Source: Streptomyces graminilatus (GTDB taxonomy: Bacteria; Actinomycetota; Actinomycetes; Streptomycetales; Streptomycetaceae). Taken from it: a DNA stretch of 52,617 bases. Positions within the stretch are counted from its first letter, which is position 1, and each line of letters starts with the position of its first letter. The notes under the pieces are model-generated. The model made no database searches and was not told the origin of the DNA. It worked only from the letters and a program-made list of their open reading frames with translations. The stretch is from contig NZ_LIQQ01000004.1 in assembly GCF_001418565.1 (NCBI RefSeq), positions 1-52,617 of the forward strand, in the 5' to 3' direction. Shown piece by piece: positions 1-9,500 of this stretch. The position numbers were made by a program, and so were the translations under genes.

Positions 1-2
1 AT

Positions 3-104
3 GTGCGCCGGCTGCGCGGCAAGGTCGAGGACGACCCGGCCCGGCCCCGGCTGATCCGGACCGTGTGGGGCGTGGGCTACCGCTTCGGGCCGGGAGAGGA
101 GTGA
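3..104 (+). CDS. Response regulator, C-terminal end (partial)
   Basis: Only the last 33 codons are present; the gene begins outside the window. The translation reads VRRLRGKVEDDP then LIRTVWGVGYRF, the recognition helix and closing hairpin of an OmpR/PhoB-type winged-helix output domain. The stop codon lies 2 nt before the ATG of the histidine kinase gene, so the two form a two-component operon. The signal it answers cannot be read from this fragment. Confidence 0.9.
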   Translation: MRRLRGKVEDDPARPRLIRTVWGVGYRFGPGEE

Positions 105-106
105 GG

Positions 107-1219
107 ATGCGCGACACCCTGCTCATCGCCCTGTTCGCCTTCCTCGGCGCGGTCGCCGCCGGACTCCTCGGCGCCGGCGCCCTGTGGCTGGTGCGCCGCC
201 GCTCGCTCACCGTGTCCCTGACGGTGGTGGCCGCCGTCGCCGTGACCGCGATGCTCGCCGGCACGCTGGCCGTGGCGCAGGCGATGTTCCTGTCGGGACA
301 CGACCTGAGCGTCGTGACGACGGTCGTCGCGATGGCCGCCGTGGTCTCCCTGGCCACCGCGCTGACACTGGGCCGCTGGGTCGTCGCCCGCAGCCATGAA
401 CTCGCCGTCGCGGCACGCTCGTTCGGCGACGGCGGTGCCTTCACCGCCCCCGGCGGCCCGGCCACCGCCGAACTGCGGGCACTCGGCGACGAGTTGGCGG
501 CCACCAGCGCGAAACTCGCCGAATCCCGCGACCGCGAACGCGCGTTGGAGACCTCCCGCCGTGAACTCGTCGCCTGGATCTCCCACGACCTGCGCACCCC
601 GCTCGCCGGTCTGCGCGCCATGTCCGAGGCGCTGGAGGACGGCGTCGCCACCGACCCAGACCGCTACCTCAGACAGATCCGCACGGAGGTCGAGCGGCTC
701 AACGGCATGGTCGGCGACCTCTTCGAACTCTCCCGCATCCACGCCGGCACCCTCCCCCTGAGCTGCACCCGCATGTCGCTGTACGACCTGATCGGCGACG
801 CCCTCGCGGGCGCCGACCCGCTCGCCCGCGAGCACGGCGTCCGGCTGATCGGCGACCGGGTGGCGGCGGTCCCGGTCGAGGTCGACGGCCGGGAGATGAG
901 CCGGGTTCTCGGAAACCTGCTGGTCAACGCGATTCGCCGGACGCCCGCCGACGGCACGGTCGCGGTCGCCGCCGAGCGCTCTCCGGACGGCGTGGTGGTG
1001 TCGGTCACGGACGGCTGCGGCGGCATCCCCGAGGCGGACCTGCCGCGCGTCTTCGACACCGGCTGGCGCGGCACCCACGCCCGGACACCACCGGCGGGCG
1101 CGGGCCTCGGCCTCGCCATCGTGCGGGGGATCGTGGAGGCGCACCAAGGGCGGACGAGCGTACGCAACATCCCCGGCGGCTGCCGTTTCGAGGTGACGCT
1201 GCCCGCCGCCCAGGAGTGA
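107..1219 (+). CDS. Sensor histidine kinase of a two-component system
   Basis: A membrane sensor kinase of 370 aa that autophosphorylates and passes phosphate to the response regulator upstream. Three hydrophobic segments fill residues about 4-28, 34-62 and 68-93 with almost no extracellular loop, so it probably senses a signal in the membrane. A HAMP-like linker and coiled region precede the H-box SHDLRTPLAG (phospho-His near residue 159). The N-box is NLLVNAIRRTP near residue 270; the usual His after NAI is Arg here. G-boxes DGCGGIP and GAGLGLAIV follow. The ATG at 107 is preferred to an upstream in-frame start at 65 because it sits 2 nt after the regulator stop and follows a GGAGAGGAG-like ribosome site. 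The 3' end is partly duplicated just downstream. Confidence 0.92.
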   Translation: MRDTLLIALFAFLGAVAAGLLGAGALWLVRRRSLTVSLTVVAAVAVTAMLAGTLAVAQAMFLSGHDLSVVTTVVAMAAVVSLATALTLGRWVVARSHELAVAARSFGDGGAFTAPGGPATAELRALGDELAATSAKLAESRDRERALETSRRELVAWISHDLRTPLAGLRAMSEALEDGVATDPDRYLRQIRTEVERLNGMVGDLFELSRIHAGTLPLSCTRMSLYDLIGDALAGADPLAREHGVRLIGDRVAAVPVEVDGREMSRVLGNLLVNAIRRTPADGTVAVAAERSPDGVVVSVTDGCGGIPEADLPRVFDTGWRGTHARTPPAGAGLGLAIVRGIVEAHQGRTSVRNIPGGCRFEVTLPAAQE

Positions 1220-1233
1220 GGTCACTGCGGGCC

Positions 1234-1361
1234 GCGGGCCTCGGCGGCGCGATTGTGCGGGGGATCGTGGAGCCGCACCAGGGGGCGGACGAGCCCCTAC
1301 GCAACATCCCCGGTGGCTGCCGTTTCGAGGTGACGCTGACCGCGGCCCGGGGGTGACCTCA
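1234..1361 (+). pseudogene. Degenerate tandem duplicate of the histidine kinase 3' end
   Basis: About 125 bp downstream of the kinase repeat its last approximately 40 codons (original about 1100-1224). Shared blocks include gtgcgggggatcgtggag, cgcaacatccccgg and ggctgccgtttcgaggtgac. Small insertions (for example cagggggcgg against caagggcgg) break the reading frame, and both copies end in a GTGA stop followed by ggtcac- or cctcac-like sequence. It has no start codon and is not expected to be translated. It looks like an old local duplication or the scar of a second kinase gene. Confidence 0.75.
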
Positions 1362-1377
1362 CCCCCTGGGAGTGAGG

Positions 1378-2364
1378 TCACCCCCGGGCGAACTCCCGCA
1401 TGCCCTCCTCGAAACCGACCTGCGGCTTCCACCCCAGCTCGGCCCGCAGCCGCGCCGAGTCCGCGGTGATGTGCCGGACGTCGCCCAGCCGGTACTCGCC
1501 GGTGACGACGGGCTCGGGCCCGCCGTGCGCGGCGGCCAGCGCACAGGCCATCTCCCCGACGGTGTGCGGCTCACCGCTGCCGGTGTTGTAACTGGTGAGC
1601 GCTCCGCAGGGCGCCCCGGCCTCCAGCGCGGCCACGTTCGCGGCGGCCACGTCCCGCACATGCACGAAGTCCCGCCGCTGCCGCCCGTCCTCGAAGACCC
1701 GGGGGGCCTCGCCCCGGGCGAGCGCTGAGCGGAAGAAGGAGGCGACACCGGCGTACGGGGTGTCGCGGGGCATCCGGGGCCCGTACACGTTGTGGTAGCG
1801 CAGCGACACGCCCTGCCCGCCCGTCACCCTGGCCCAGGCCGCCGCCAGATGCTCCTGCGCGAGCTTGGTGGCGGCGTACACATTGCGGGGATCGGCGGGA
1901 GCGTCCTCACCCACCAGCCCGGGGGAGAGCTCGGCCCCGCACACCGGGCAGCCCGGTTCGAACCGCCCCGTGTCCAGCGCGGCGACGGCTCGCGGCCCGG
2001 GCCGCACCACCCCGTGGAGCGGACACTCGTACCGCCCTTCCCCGTACACGACCATCGACCCGGCCAGCACGAGACGCCGTACGCCCGCCTCGGCCATGGC
2101 GGCGAGCAGGACGGCGGTGCCGAGGTCGTTGCGGGAGACGTACTCCGCCGCGTCGGCGACACCGTCACCGAGCCCGACCATCGCCGCCTGATGACACACG
2201 GCGTCGACACCGGCCAGCGCGCGGGCGACGGCCGCGGAGTCGCGCACATCGCACGCCGGGTCCGCCCGGACGTCGTACACCACCGGCTCGTGCCCGCGCG
2301 CCCGCAGCGCCTCGACGACATGGGACCCGATGAACCCGGCACCGCCGGTGACCAGTACACGCAT
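1378..2364 (-). CDS. NAD-dependent sugar-nucleotide epimerase/dehydratase (extended SDR)
   Basis: A 328-aa extended short-chain dehydrogenase, likely acting on an NDP-sugar. The N-terminus MRVLVTGGAGFIGSH is the NAD-binding Rossmann motif; the catalytic Tyr-Lys pair is in NVYAATKLAQ. An insertion of about 45 residues before it contains YECPLHG and GCPVCGAEL, giving Cys/His ligands that could form a zinc ribbon. Such an insertion is known to me from dTDP-L-rhamnose 4-epimerase-like members, so epimerase is the best guess. RDFVHVRDVAAANVAALE is the typical substrate-side motif. It converges on the kinase with only the duplicated 1.2-1.36 kb segment between. The exact substrate is inference. Confidence 0.85.
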   Translation of the reverse strand: MRVLVTGGAGFIGSHVVEALRARGHEPVVYDVRADPACDVRDSAAVARALAGVDAVCHQAAMVGLGDGVADAAEYVSRNDLGTAVLLAAMAEAGVRRLVLAGSMVVYGEGRYECPLHGVVRPGPRAVAALDTGRFEPGCPVCGAELSPGLVGEDAPADPRNVYAATKLAQEHLAAAWARVTGGQGVSLRYHNVYGPRMPRDTPYAGVASFFRSALARGEAPRVFEDGRQRRDFVHVRDVAAANVAALEAGAPCGALTSYNTGSGEPHTVGEMACALAAAHGGPEPVVTGEYRLGDVRHITADSARLRAELGWKPQVGFEEGMREFARG

Positions 2365-2498
2365 ACCGCCACGCTAGGTCCGCACCCGCGCCGGACCGCG
2401 CCGCCCGCGCGGTACGTCATCACTCGGTAAGACGTTGTCAGAGGTTTCCGACGCGCGGCACCGGGACAAAGCGGGCCGGCCGCGAGACCCTGACCATC

Positions 2499-3218
2499 AT
2501 GAACACACCCCCTCCGCCCCGCTTCGACGACCTCACGGCCCTGTTCGTCAACTGCACCCTCAAACCCTCCCCGCAGCTCAGCCACACCCAGGGACTGATC
2601 GACAAGAGCGCGGCGATCATGATGGAGCAGGGGGTAACCACCTCCGAGATCCGGGCCGTCGACCACGACATCGCCCCCGGCGTGTATCCGGACATGACCG
2701 AGCACGGCTTCGCGGCCGACGAGTGGCCCGCGCTGTACGAGCGGGTGATGGCCGCCGACATCCTGGTGCTCGCCGGACCGATCTGGCTCGGCGACAACAG
2801 CTCGGTGACGAAGCGGGTGATCGAGCGCCTCTACGCCTGCTCCAGCCTGCTCAACCCCCAGGGCCAGTACGCCTACTACGGCCGCGTCGGCGGCTGTCTG
2901 ATCACCGGCAACGAGGACGGCGTGAAGCACTGCGCGATGAACGTCCTCTACAGCCTCCAGCACCTCGGCTACACGGTGCCGCCACAGGCCGACGCGGGCT
3001 GGATCGGCCCGGCGGGACCCGGACCGTCGTACCTGGACCCCGGATCGGGCGGCCCGGAGAACGACTTCACCAACCGCAACACCGCCTTCATGACCTGGAA
3101 CCTGATGCACGTCGCGGCCCTGCTCAAGCGCTCGGGCGGCATCCCCGCCCACGGCAACCAGCGCACCGAATGGGACGCCGGCTGCCGCGCCGAAGCCGAG
3201 AACCCCGAACACCGCTGA
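2499..3218 (+). CDS. Flavodoxin-fold NAD(P)H-dependent oxidoreductase (FMN reductase family)
   Basis: A 239-aa cytoplasmic protein of the NADPH-dependent FMN reductase/flavodoxin superfamily. The first strand LTALFVNCTLK followed by PSPQLSHT matches the FMN phosphate-binding loop, and ILVLAGPIWLGD followed by SSVTKRVIERL is the typical second flavin-contacting segment. The substrate is not evident. Its stop codon at 3216-3218 lies 14 nt from the left copy of the murA-like 3' end, so before the island inserted this gene and the murA-like gene would have been tightly convergent neighbours. Confidence 0.85.
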   Translation: MNTPPPPRFDDLTALFVNCTLKPSPQLSHTQGLIDKSAAIMMEQGVTTSEIRAVDHDIAPGVYPDMTEHGFAADEWPALYERVMAADILVLAGPIWLGDNSSVTKRVIERLYACSSLLNPQGQYAYYGRVGGCLITGNEDGVKHCAMNVLYSLQHLGYTVPPQADAGWIGPAGPGPSYLDPGSGGPENDFTNRNTAFMTWNLMHVAALLKRSGGIPAHGNQRTEWDAGCRAEAENPEHR

Positions 3219-3232
3219 GCGGTTCGGGTCCC

Positions 3233-3249
3233 TCAGATGTCCCGGAAGA
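3233..3249 (+). repeat. Left 17-bp attachment-site-like repeat (attL candidate)
   Basis: The sequence tcagatgtcccggaaga is identical to 27254-27270. Read on the minus strand it encodes the last residues FRDI and the TGA stop of the murA-like protein, but here no murA gene is attached. Confidence 0.72.
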
Positions 3250-3345
3250 GACCAGCTAACGCCGTGACCTGTGGGGTCTTGCTGTCGTAGGTCGTTGACC
3301 TGCATGAATTCCCTTTTGGTTGTTTCATGCTCGTGCTGGCTGACG

Positions 3346-3374
3346 CGGCCGGAAGTCCCAGGAAAGTCCCAGAG
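3346..3374 (+). repeat. Left copy of the 29-bp inner repeat
   Basis: It matches 27151-27179 at 28 of 29 bases and contains gtcccaggaaagtcccag. On the minus strand it is an iteration of an 11-bp unit beginning TGGGA(C/G)TT, with a third degenerate unit next to it here. It lies 96 bp inside the left boundary. Confidence 0.75.
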
Positions 3375-3423
3375 AACTCCCACGGGCAGGAGCCACTCTT
3401 TCGGCTCTGCACAGGGCATACGG

Positions 3424-3747
3424 ATGCGCTGTGGGCTGGTGATCGTGGATCGACGGTCAGACCCGAATGAACGGCAACGCGCACTGCTCGAACGGCTCGC
3501 TGTTGGTGAGGAGCGTCCCGCAGCCTGGGCGCCGGGGAATTGGCGGTCGGCTTATGCATTGAGTGATCGAGGTTTGCTGAGGATCAGTCGGGGCGGCGGG
3601 GAAGCGCTCGTGGAGGTCACCGAGGATGGTCGCTGCTTCCTTCGACACGGTGGTCGTCGTGAGGATCCGATGTCGACTGAAGGGGGCGACCGGGCGGCAT
3701 CCACTGGATCTGCCGGGCGCGCGGGCGCGGCGGATGGTGACTCTTGA
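3424..3747 (+). CDS. Short ORF resembling a Streptomyces winged-helix-like N-terminal domain
   Basis: A 107-aa ORF starting ATG at 3424. The stretch NERQRALLERLAVGEE, then YALSDRGLL, then VEVTEDGRCFLRHG has the pattern of a small winged-helix domain I associate with the N-terminus of longer hypothetical proteins in Streptomyces accessory regions. The rest of such a protein is missing, and the C-terminus here (Gly/Ala/Ser-rich) looks like read-through into unrelated sequence. It is probably a truncated remnant near the left island end. Function unknown. Confidence 0.35.
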   Translation: MRCGLVIVDRRSDPNERQRALLERLAVGEERPAAWAPGNWRSAYALSDRGLLRISRGGGEALVEVTEDGRCFLRHGGRREDPMSTEGGDRAASTGSAGRAGAADGDS

Positions 3748-3893
3748 GCCGGTTACCAAGGCTCCTGCCCTGGGGCTTTGCTCGTGTGTGTGACTGAGCT
3801 CGGACTCGGGTTGTCGTAGCCGTGCACTGTCCGGACGGCATCGCTGTCCGGTTCCGGGGGCTTCACGGTCGGCCGGGGGCGCGGCCCGCTGGG

Positions 3894-4073
3894 AAGCGTG
3901 GGCGGGGCGGGCGCCAGCCGTACCCGAGTGATCTGTCGGATTGGGCATGGGAGTTGATCCGGCCGGTCGTGGCTCTCCGGAAGGCCAGGCACACCTCGGT
4001 CAGCGGGCATGCGGGCCAGTACGCGATGCGGGAGATCGTCAACGCGATCCTCTACCAGGCCCGCACCGGCTGG
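3894..4073 (+). pseudogene. N-terminal fragment of an IS5-family transposase
   Basis: The translation contains RQPYPSDLSDWAWELIRPV and, later, MREIVNAILYQARTGW, the start of IS5-family transposases (domain of unknown function DUF4096). Homology stops after RTGW, where a full protein would continue with another 200 or more residues including the DDE catalytic core. The remaining 350 bp before narK show no transposase similarity in any frame I can read. Confidence 0.7.
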
Positions 4074-4287
4074 TCGAGTGAGGGAAGGCGCCGTTCGAGG
4101 CCATCGGGGCATCGTCCCCGAAGGCGATGGGAGGGGGTAGTGCCGGTCGGCCCGCCTCTGCCATGTCCCGGTAGGAGCCCGATGCGACCGCACCGTCCGG
4201 GGAGCGGCGCGGGTGGTGTGGGGCCCGCGCGGGCCTACGGAGAGCGGGTGGGCCGGGACCGTTCCCGGGGCCGACTACCTGGAACTA

Positions 4288-4301
4288 GGGCCTCATGGCC
4301 C
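4288..4301. promoter_or_regulatory. Inverted repeat GGGCC-N4-GGCCC upstream of narK
   Basis: The sequence gggcctcatggccc is a perfect 5-bp inverted repeat with a 4-bp spacer, 122 bp before the narK start. Its spacing is like DosR/DevR-type dormancy regulator boxes, which would fit an anaerobic nitrate operon. The match is to the general architecture only. The rest of 4074-4422 has no gene I can support. Confidence 0.3.
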
Positions 4302-4422
4302 ATGTCGCCAAGGTGCTCGGATGCGGACAGTGGCTGGGTGGGTGCGGCGCGGAGCCCGTGGTTCCGAGGCTGCCTCCGTGTCACCGGGGAACTTCGAGTG
4401 AGTGAGGGAAAGGACGGACACC

Positions 4423-5712
4423 ATGGTCCAGCCGTCGACGAAGCGGAGTGACGGGCCGGCTCCAGGGGCGCCCGTGTCCGGCCGGGCATGGCTGATGCTG
4501 GCCCTGGCCACGGTCGGTTTCGCCGTCAACTTCTGGGCGTGGGCCTTGCTGAGCCCGCTCGGCCCGCGGTTCAAGGACGTCCTGGAGCTGAGCTCCTTCC
4601 AGCAGTCGCTGCTGGTGGCGGTGCCGGTCGTGGTCGGCTCCGTGGGCCGGATTCCGATCGGCGCGCTGACCGACCGGTTCGGCGGGCGGGTCATGTTCCC
4701 GATCGTGTCCTCGGCCACCATCGTGCCGGTGCTCTACCTCGGCCTGGCCGGTCACTCCTCCTTCGCCGCGCTGCTGGCCGGCGGATTCTTCCTCGGTATC
4801 GGCGGCACCGCCTTCGCCGTCGGTGTGCCCTTCGTCAACGCCTGGTTCCCGCCCGAGCGGCGGGGCCTGGCCATCGGGCTGTTCGGCACCGGCATGGGCG
4901 GCACCGCCATCAGTGCCCTGACCACCGTGAAGCTGGTCGACGCGCACAGCATGTCGACACCGTTCCTGATCACGGCCGCGGTCCTGGCCGGGTACGCCGC
5001 GACCGCCGCGCTGCTGCTGCGCGACGTGCCCGGCCGGATCGTGCCGACGGAACCGCTGACGCGTCGCCTGGCAGCGACAGCCCGGCTGGGCATCACCTGG
5101 CAGGCGTCCGCCCTGTACGCGGTCGCGTTCGGTGGCTATGTCGCCTTCTCCGTCTACCTGCCCACCTATCTCAAGACCGGCTACGGGCTCACACAGGGGG
5201 ACGCCGCGAACCGCATGGCGGGGTTCGTGCTGCTGGCCGTGGCGATGCGTCCGATCGGCGGCTGGCTGTCCGACCGACTGGGCCCGGTCCGGGTGCTGGC
5301 CGCTTCGCTGGCCGCCGTCGCGGCCGGGGCGGTAGTGCAGTCGTTCACTCCGGCGATGACACCGATGGGCACCGTCGCCTTCCTGTCCATGGCCGCCGCG
5401 CTGGGCGCGGGCAGCGGGGCGACGTTCGCCCTCGTCGCCCTGCTGACCCCGGTGAACAGGATCGGCTCGGTAACCGGCGTCGTCGGTGCCGCAGGCGGCC
5501 TGGGCGGCTTCCTCCCGCCGCTGGTGATGGGCTCGCTGTACGGGAAGTACGGCTCCTACGCGGCCGGTCTCGTCCTGCTCGCGCTGGTGGCCGCGGCGGC
5601 ACTGGGCTTCACCCTCACCGGTGTCCGCTCCGCCGTCGCCCGGGGCGACGTCCCGGCTCCGCGTCGTACCGGACATGGACCTCGGCCCGGCCCCGCGCCC
5701 ACCACGGTGTGA
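4423..5712 (+). CDS. narK: NarK-type nitrate/nitrite transporter (MFS)
   Basis: A 429-aa major facilitator protein with about 12 membrane segments, moving nitrate in and/or nitrite out across the cytoplasmic membrane. GFAVNFWAWALLSPLGPRF is the typical NarK first helix. The two nitrate-signature regions are visible as AVGVPFVNAWFPPERRG with GTGMGGTAIS, and GVVGAAGGLGGFLPPLVMG. The ATG at 4423 is chosen over an in-frame GTG at 4402 because an AAGGA ribosome site precedes it at good spacing. It is followed by the hemerythrin gene and narGHJI on the same strand, so import and reduction of nitrate are linked. Confidence 0.9.
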   Translation: MVQPSTKRSDGPAPGAPVSGRAWLMLALATVGFAVNFWAWALLSPLGPRFKDVLELSSFQQSLLVAVPVVVGSVGRIPIGALTDRFGGRVMFPIVSSATIVPVLYLGLAGHSSFAALLAGGFFLGIGGTAFAVGVPFVNAWFPPERRGLAIGLFGTGMGGTAISALTTVKLVDAHSMSTPFLITAAVLAGYAATAALLLRDVPGRIVPTEPLTRRLAATARLGITWQASALYAVAFGGYVAFSVYLPTYLKTGYGLTQGDAANRMAGFVLLAVAMRPIGGWLSDRLGPVRVLAASLAAVAAGAVVQSFTPAMTPMGTVAFLSMAAALGAGSGATFALVALLTPVNRIGSVTGVVGAAGGLGGFLPPLVMGSLYGKYGSYAAGLVLLALVAAAALGFTLTGVRSAVARGDVPAPRRTGHGPRPGPAPTTV

Positions 5713-5770
5713 GCACCGGCCACCGGGAACGAAGGACCGGACAGACCTCGAACAGGTAAGGAGCAGCACC

Positions 5771-6247
5771 GTGTGTGAGTACTGCGGCTGCCAGTCGCTG
5801 GCGTCGATCGACGAACTGACCCGCGAGCACGACGAGGTCGTCCGGCTGATCAGTCATCTCCGTCCCGCCCACGAGGACGGTGACGTGGGCGGGATGGCGC
5901 GGGTCGCCCGCCGGATCGCCACCGTGCTCGGCCCCCACACGCAGGTCGAGGAGCAGGGCCTGTTCCCCGCGTTGGCCAGGGACTTTCCCGAGCAGATCTC
6001 CGCTCTGGAAGCCGAGCACCGCCGCGTCGAAGCGGTGCTGGCCGAGGCCGCCGACAACATCACGCCCTCGGACCCGGCCTGGCCGGACCGGCTGATCGGG
6101 ACGATGGCGATGCTGCGCGACCACATCCTCAAGGAGCAGGACGGCGTCTTCCCGGCCGCGCTCGCGAACCTCGGCACCGCGGAATGGGAAGCGGTGGAGG
6201 CCGTGCGCGCAGAAGCGGGCAGCGCTCTGTCCCGGCCGGCTGCCTGA
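5771..6247 (+). CDS. Hemerythrin HHE-domain protein
   Basis: A 158-aa cytoplasmic four-helix protein predicted to bind a di-iron centre for O2 or NO sensing or scavenging. Ligand-type residues appear in order: TREHDEVVRL, SHLRPAHE, GPHTQVEEQGLFP, EAEHRRVEAV and RDHILKEQDGVFPA. The N-terminus CEYCGCQ adds a CxxCxC motif that could bind another metal or act in redox sensing. The GTG start at 5771 follows an AAGGAG ribosome site by about 7 nt. It lies between narK and narG, fitting a role in adjusting nitrate respiration to oxygen or protecting it from NO. Confidence 0.85.
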   Translation: MCEYCGCQSLASIDELTREHDEVVRLISHLRPAHEDGDVGGMARVARRIATVLGPHTQVEEQGLFPALARDFPEQISALEAEHRRVEAVLAEAADNITPSDPAWPDRLIGTMAMLRDHILKEQDGVFPAALANLGTAEWEAVEAVRAEAGSALSRPAA

Positions 6248-6268
6248 TGGGCCGCCCAAGGCCCATCA
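6245..6268 (+). terminator. Stem-loop overlapping the hemerythrin stop codon
   Basis: A perfect 9-bp inverted repeat tgatgggcc / ggcccatca with a 6-nt loop begins at the stop codon. It has no T-run, so it could be a factor-dependent terminator or, because of its GGGCC-N6-GGCCC core, an operator for narG. The 240 bp up to narG otherwise hold no gene. Confidence 0.45.
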
Positions 6269-6509
6269 CCGGGCGGGCCGGGCCGTTTCACCCCTCCCGT
6301 CCGCCGGAGAGTCCCGCCCCCGGGCACCGTCCGGCTCGACCGCGCGGAACCCGGGTGGCCGGTTCGACGCGGAGACGATCCCCGCCGGCCGGGCTCCGCA
6401 CGAATCTCGCGTCGTTGTCGACCTTTCGCCGGACAGCGCCCGTACAGTCGGGTGCGCCAGTCTGGAACACGTCTCGAACGGGCCTGAACGCCCGGAGCGG
6501 AGTGGCACG

Positions 6510-9500
6510 TTGGGCACGAGAGACAGTCAGGCGCGGGCGCGCATGGACGGCGAGCTGGCAGAGGCACTGGTGCGCAGCCGCCGCTTCTTCAGCCGGGCGG
6601 AGGTCTCCGAGGATCTGCGCACCCTGCACCGCAAGGGCGGCCGGCAGGCGGACGACTTCTACCGGGACCGCTGGTCGCACGACAAGGTGGTGCGCTCCAC
6701 CCACGGGGTGAACTGCACCGGCTCCTGCTCGTGGAAGGTGTACGTCAAGGACGGCATCATCACCTGGGAGGCCCAGCAGACGGACTATCCCTCGGTGGGC
6801 CCGGACCGCCCCGAGTACGAGCCGCGCGGCTGCCCGCGCGGGGCCGCGTTCTCCTGGTACACCTACTCGCCCACGCGGGTGCGCTACCCCTACGTACGCG
6901 GCGTGTTGCTGGAGATGTACCGGGAGGCCAAGGCCCGCCTCGGCGATCCGGTGGCGGCCTGGGCGGACATCGTCTCCGACCCCGTACGCGCCCGCCGCTA
7001 CAAGGCGGCGCGCGGCAAGGGCGGTCTGGTACGGGCGGGTTGGGACGAGGCGGTGGAGATGGTGGCCGCCGCGCATGTGCACACGATCAAGGAGTACGGG
7101 CCGGACCGGCTGGCCGGGTTCTCGCCCATCCCGGCGATGTCGATGGTGTCGCATGCGGCGGGAGCACGTTTCTACTCGCTGCTCGGCGGTGTGATGCTCT
7201 CCTTCTACGACTGGTACGCCGACCTGCCGGTGGCCTCGCCGCAGGTGTTCGGGGACCAGACCGACGTGCCCGAGTCGGGGGACTGGTGGGACGCCGGCTA
7301 TCTGATCATGTGGGGCTCGAACCTGCCGGTCACCCGTACGCCCGACGCGCACTGGATGGCTGAGGCCCGCTACCGGGGACAGAAGGTCGTCGCGGTGTCG
7401 CCGGACTACGCGGACAACGTGAAGTTCGCCGACGAGTGGCTGGCGGCCCAGCCGGGCACCGACGGGGCCCTGGCGATGGCCATGGGTCACGTGATCCTCA
7501 AGGAGTTCTTCGTCGACCGGCAGACGGGGCACTTCACCTCCTATGTGAAGCGGTACACCGACCTGCCCTTCCTGGTCGTCCTCGACGAGGCCGAGGACGA
7601 GCCGGGCACCTGCACGCCGGGCAAGTTCCTGACCGCCGCCGACCTCGGTGGCGAGGCCGCCGAAGCCGAGCACGCGGAGTTCCGTACCGTGCTGCTGGAC
7701 GCGGCCACCGGGGAGCCGGTGGTGCCGAACGGCACGCTCGGCGACCGCTACGGCGAGGCCGGGGCCGGGAAATGGAACCTCGACCTGGGCGACACGGATC
7801 CCTTGCTGTCGGCCGACGGCGGCGGCGAGGTGCCGGTCACGGTCGGACTGCCGCGCTTCGACGCCCTGGACGGCAGCGCGGACCGGCTGCGGCGCGGAGT
7901 ACCGGTACGGCGGGTCGCCGGACGTCTGGTGACCACGGTGTACGACCTTCTGCTGGCCCAGTACGGGGTGGCCCGTGACGGCCTGCCCGGCCGCTGGCCG
8001 TCCTCGTACGAGGACGCGACGGAGCCGTACACCCCGGCCTGGCAGGCGGCGATCACCGGCGTGGACGCCGAGCGGGCGGCCCGTGTCGCCCGGGAGTTCG
8101 CCGCCAACGCCGAGGAGTCCGGCGGCCGTTCGATGATCATCATGGGGGCGGGCACCAACCACTGGTTCCACTCCGACACCATCTACCGCGCCTTCCTGAC
8201 CCTCACCACACTCACCGGCTGCCAAGGGGTGAACGGCGGCGGCTGGGCCCACTACGTCGGGCAGGAGAAGGTCCGTCCGATCACCGGCTACTCGGCGATC
8301 GCGACCGCCGCCGACTGGAACCGGCCGGCCCGGCAGATGATCCAGACCGCCTACTGGTACCTGCACGCCGACCAGTTCCGCTACGACCCGTTCTCCGCCG
8401 ACACCCTCGCGGCGGCCGGTCCCGGCCGGGACGGCCCGTTCGCCGGGAAGACCACGGCGGACGTCATCGCGCAGTCGGCCCGGATGGGCTGGATGCCGTC
8501 GTACCCGACCTTCGACCGCAACCCGCTGGACCTGGCCGATGAGGCCGCCGCCGCGGGCCGCCCGGCCGCCGAGCACGTGGTGGACGAACTGAAGGCCGGG
8601 CGGCTGCGGTTCGCGGGCGAGGATCCGGACGCACCCGAGAACTTCCCCCGGGTGCTGACCATCTGGCGGGCCAACCTGCTGGGCTCCTCGGCCAAGGGCA
8701 ACGAGTACTTCCTGAAACACCTGCTCGGCACCGACCACGCGGTCCGGGCGACCGAGGCGCCGCCGGACGCCCGCCCGCGGGACGTGGTCTGGCGGGAGGA
8801 AGCCCCCGAGGGCAAGCTTGACCTCCTGCTCACACTGGACTTCCGCATGACCAGCACCACGGTCTTCTCCGACGTGGTGCTGCCGGCCGCCACCTGGTAC
8901 GAGAAGCACGACCTGTCCAGCACGGACATGCACCCCTTCGTGCACGCCTTCAACCCGGCGATCTCCCCGCCCTGGCAGACCCGTACCGACTGGGACGCCT
9001 TCCACACCCTCGCCGAGGAGTTCAGCCGACAGGCCGCCGGTCATCTCGGCGTACGGAGGGACGTCGTCACCGCGCCGCTGCTGCACGACACCCCCGACGA
9101 ACTGGCCAACCCGCACGGGACGGTGCGTGACTGGAAGGCGGGCGAGTGCGAACCGGTGCCGGGCCGCACCATGCCGAAACTCGTCACCGTCGAACGCGAC
9201 TACGGGGCGGTGGCGCAGAAGATGGCCGCGCTCGGCCCGCTGCTCGACTCCCTGGGCGCCACCACCAAGGGCGTCACCTTCGAGGTCGGCCGCGAACTGG
9301 AGTACCTGCGGCACAAGAACGGCACCGTGCGGGGCGGAGTGGCTGACGGGATGCCCTCGATCGCCCACGACACTGATGCCTGTGAGGCGATCCTCGCCCT
9401 GTCCGGCACCACCAACGGACACCTCGCCACCCAGGGCTTCCACACCCTCGAAGCGCGTACGGGCAGGCAGTTGGCGGACCTCGCGGCCGAGCACGAGGGG

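Noticed and set aside
2431..2445. taagacgttgtcaga as a third copy of the GACAACGTTGTC operator
   Set aside because: Only one half-site (gttgtc) matches; the left arm is degenerate, so it is not counted.
6288..9494. Very long minus-strand open frame (1068 codons) opposite narG
   Set aside because: It is a GC-bias shadow: the plus strand carries full-length NarG with every motif, and the antisense translation has no domain and is Arg/Gly/Val-rich.
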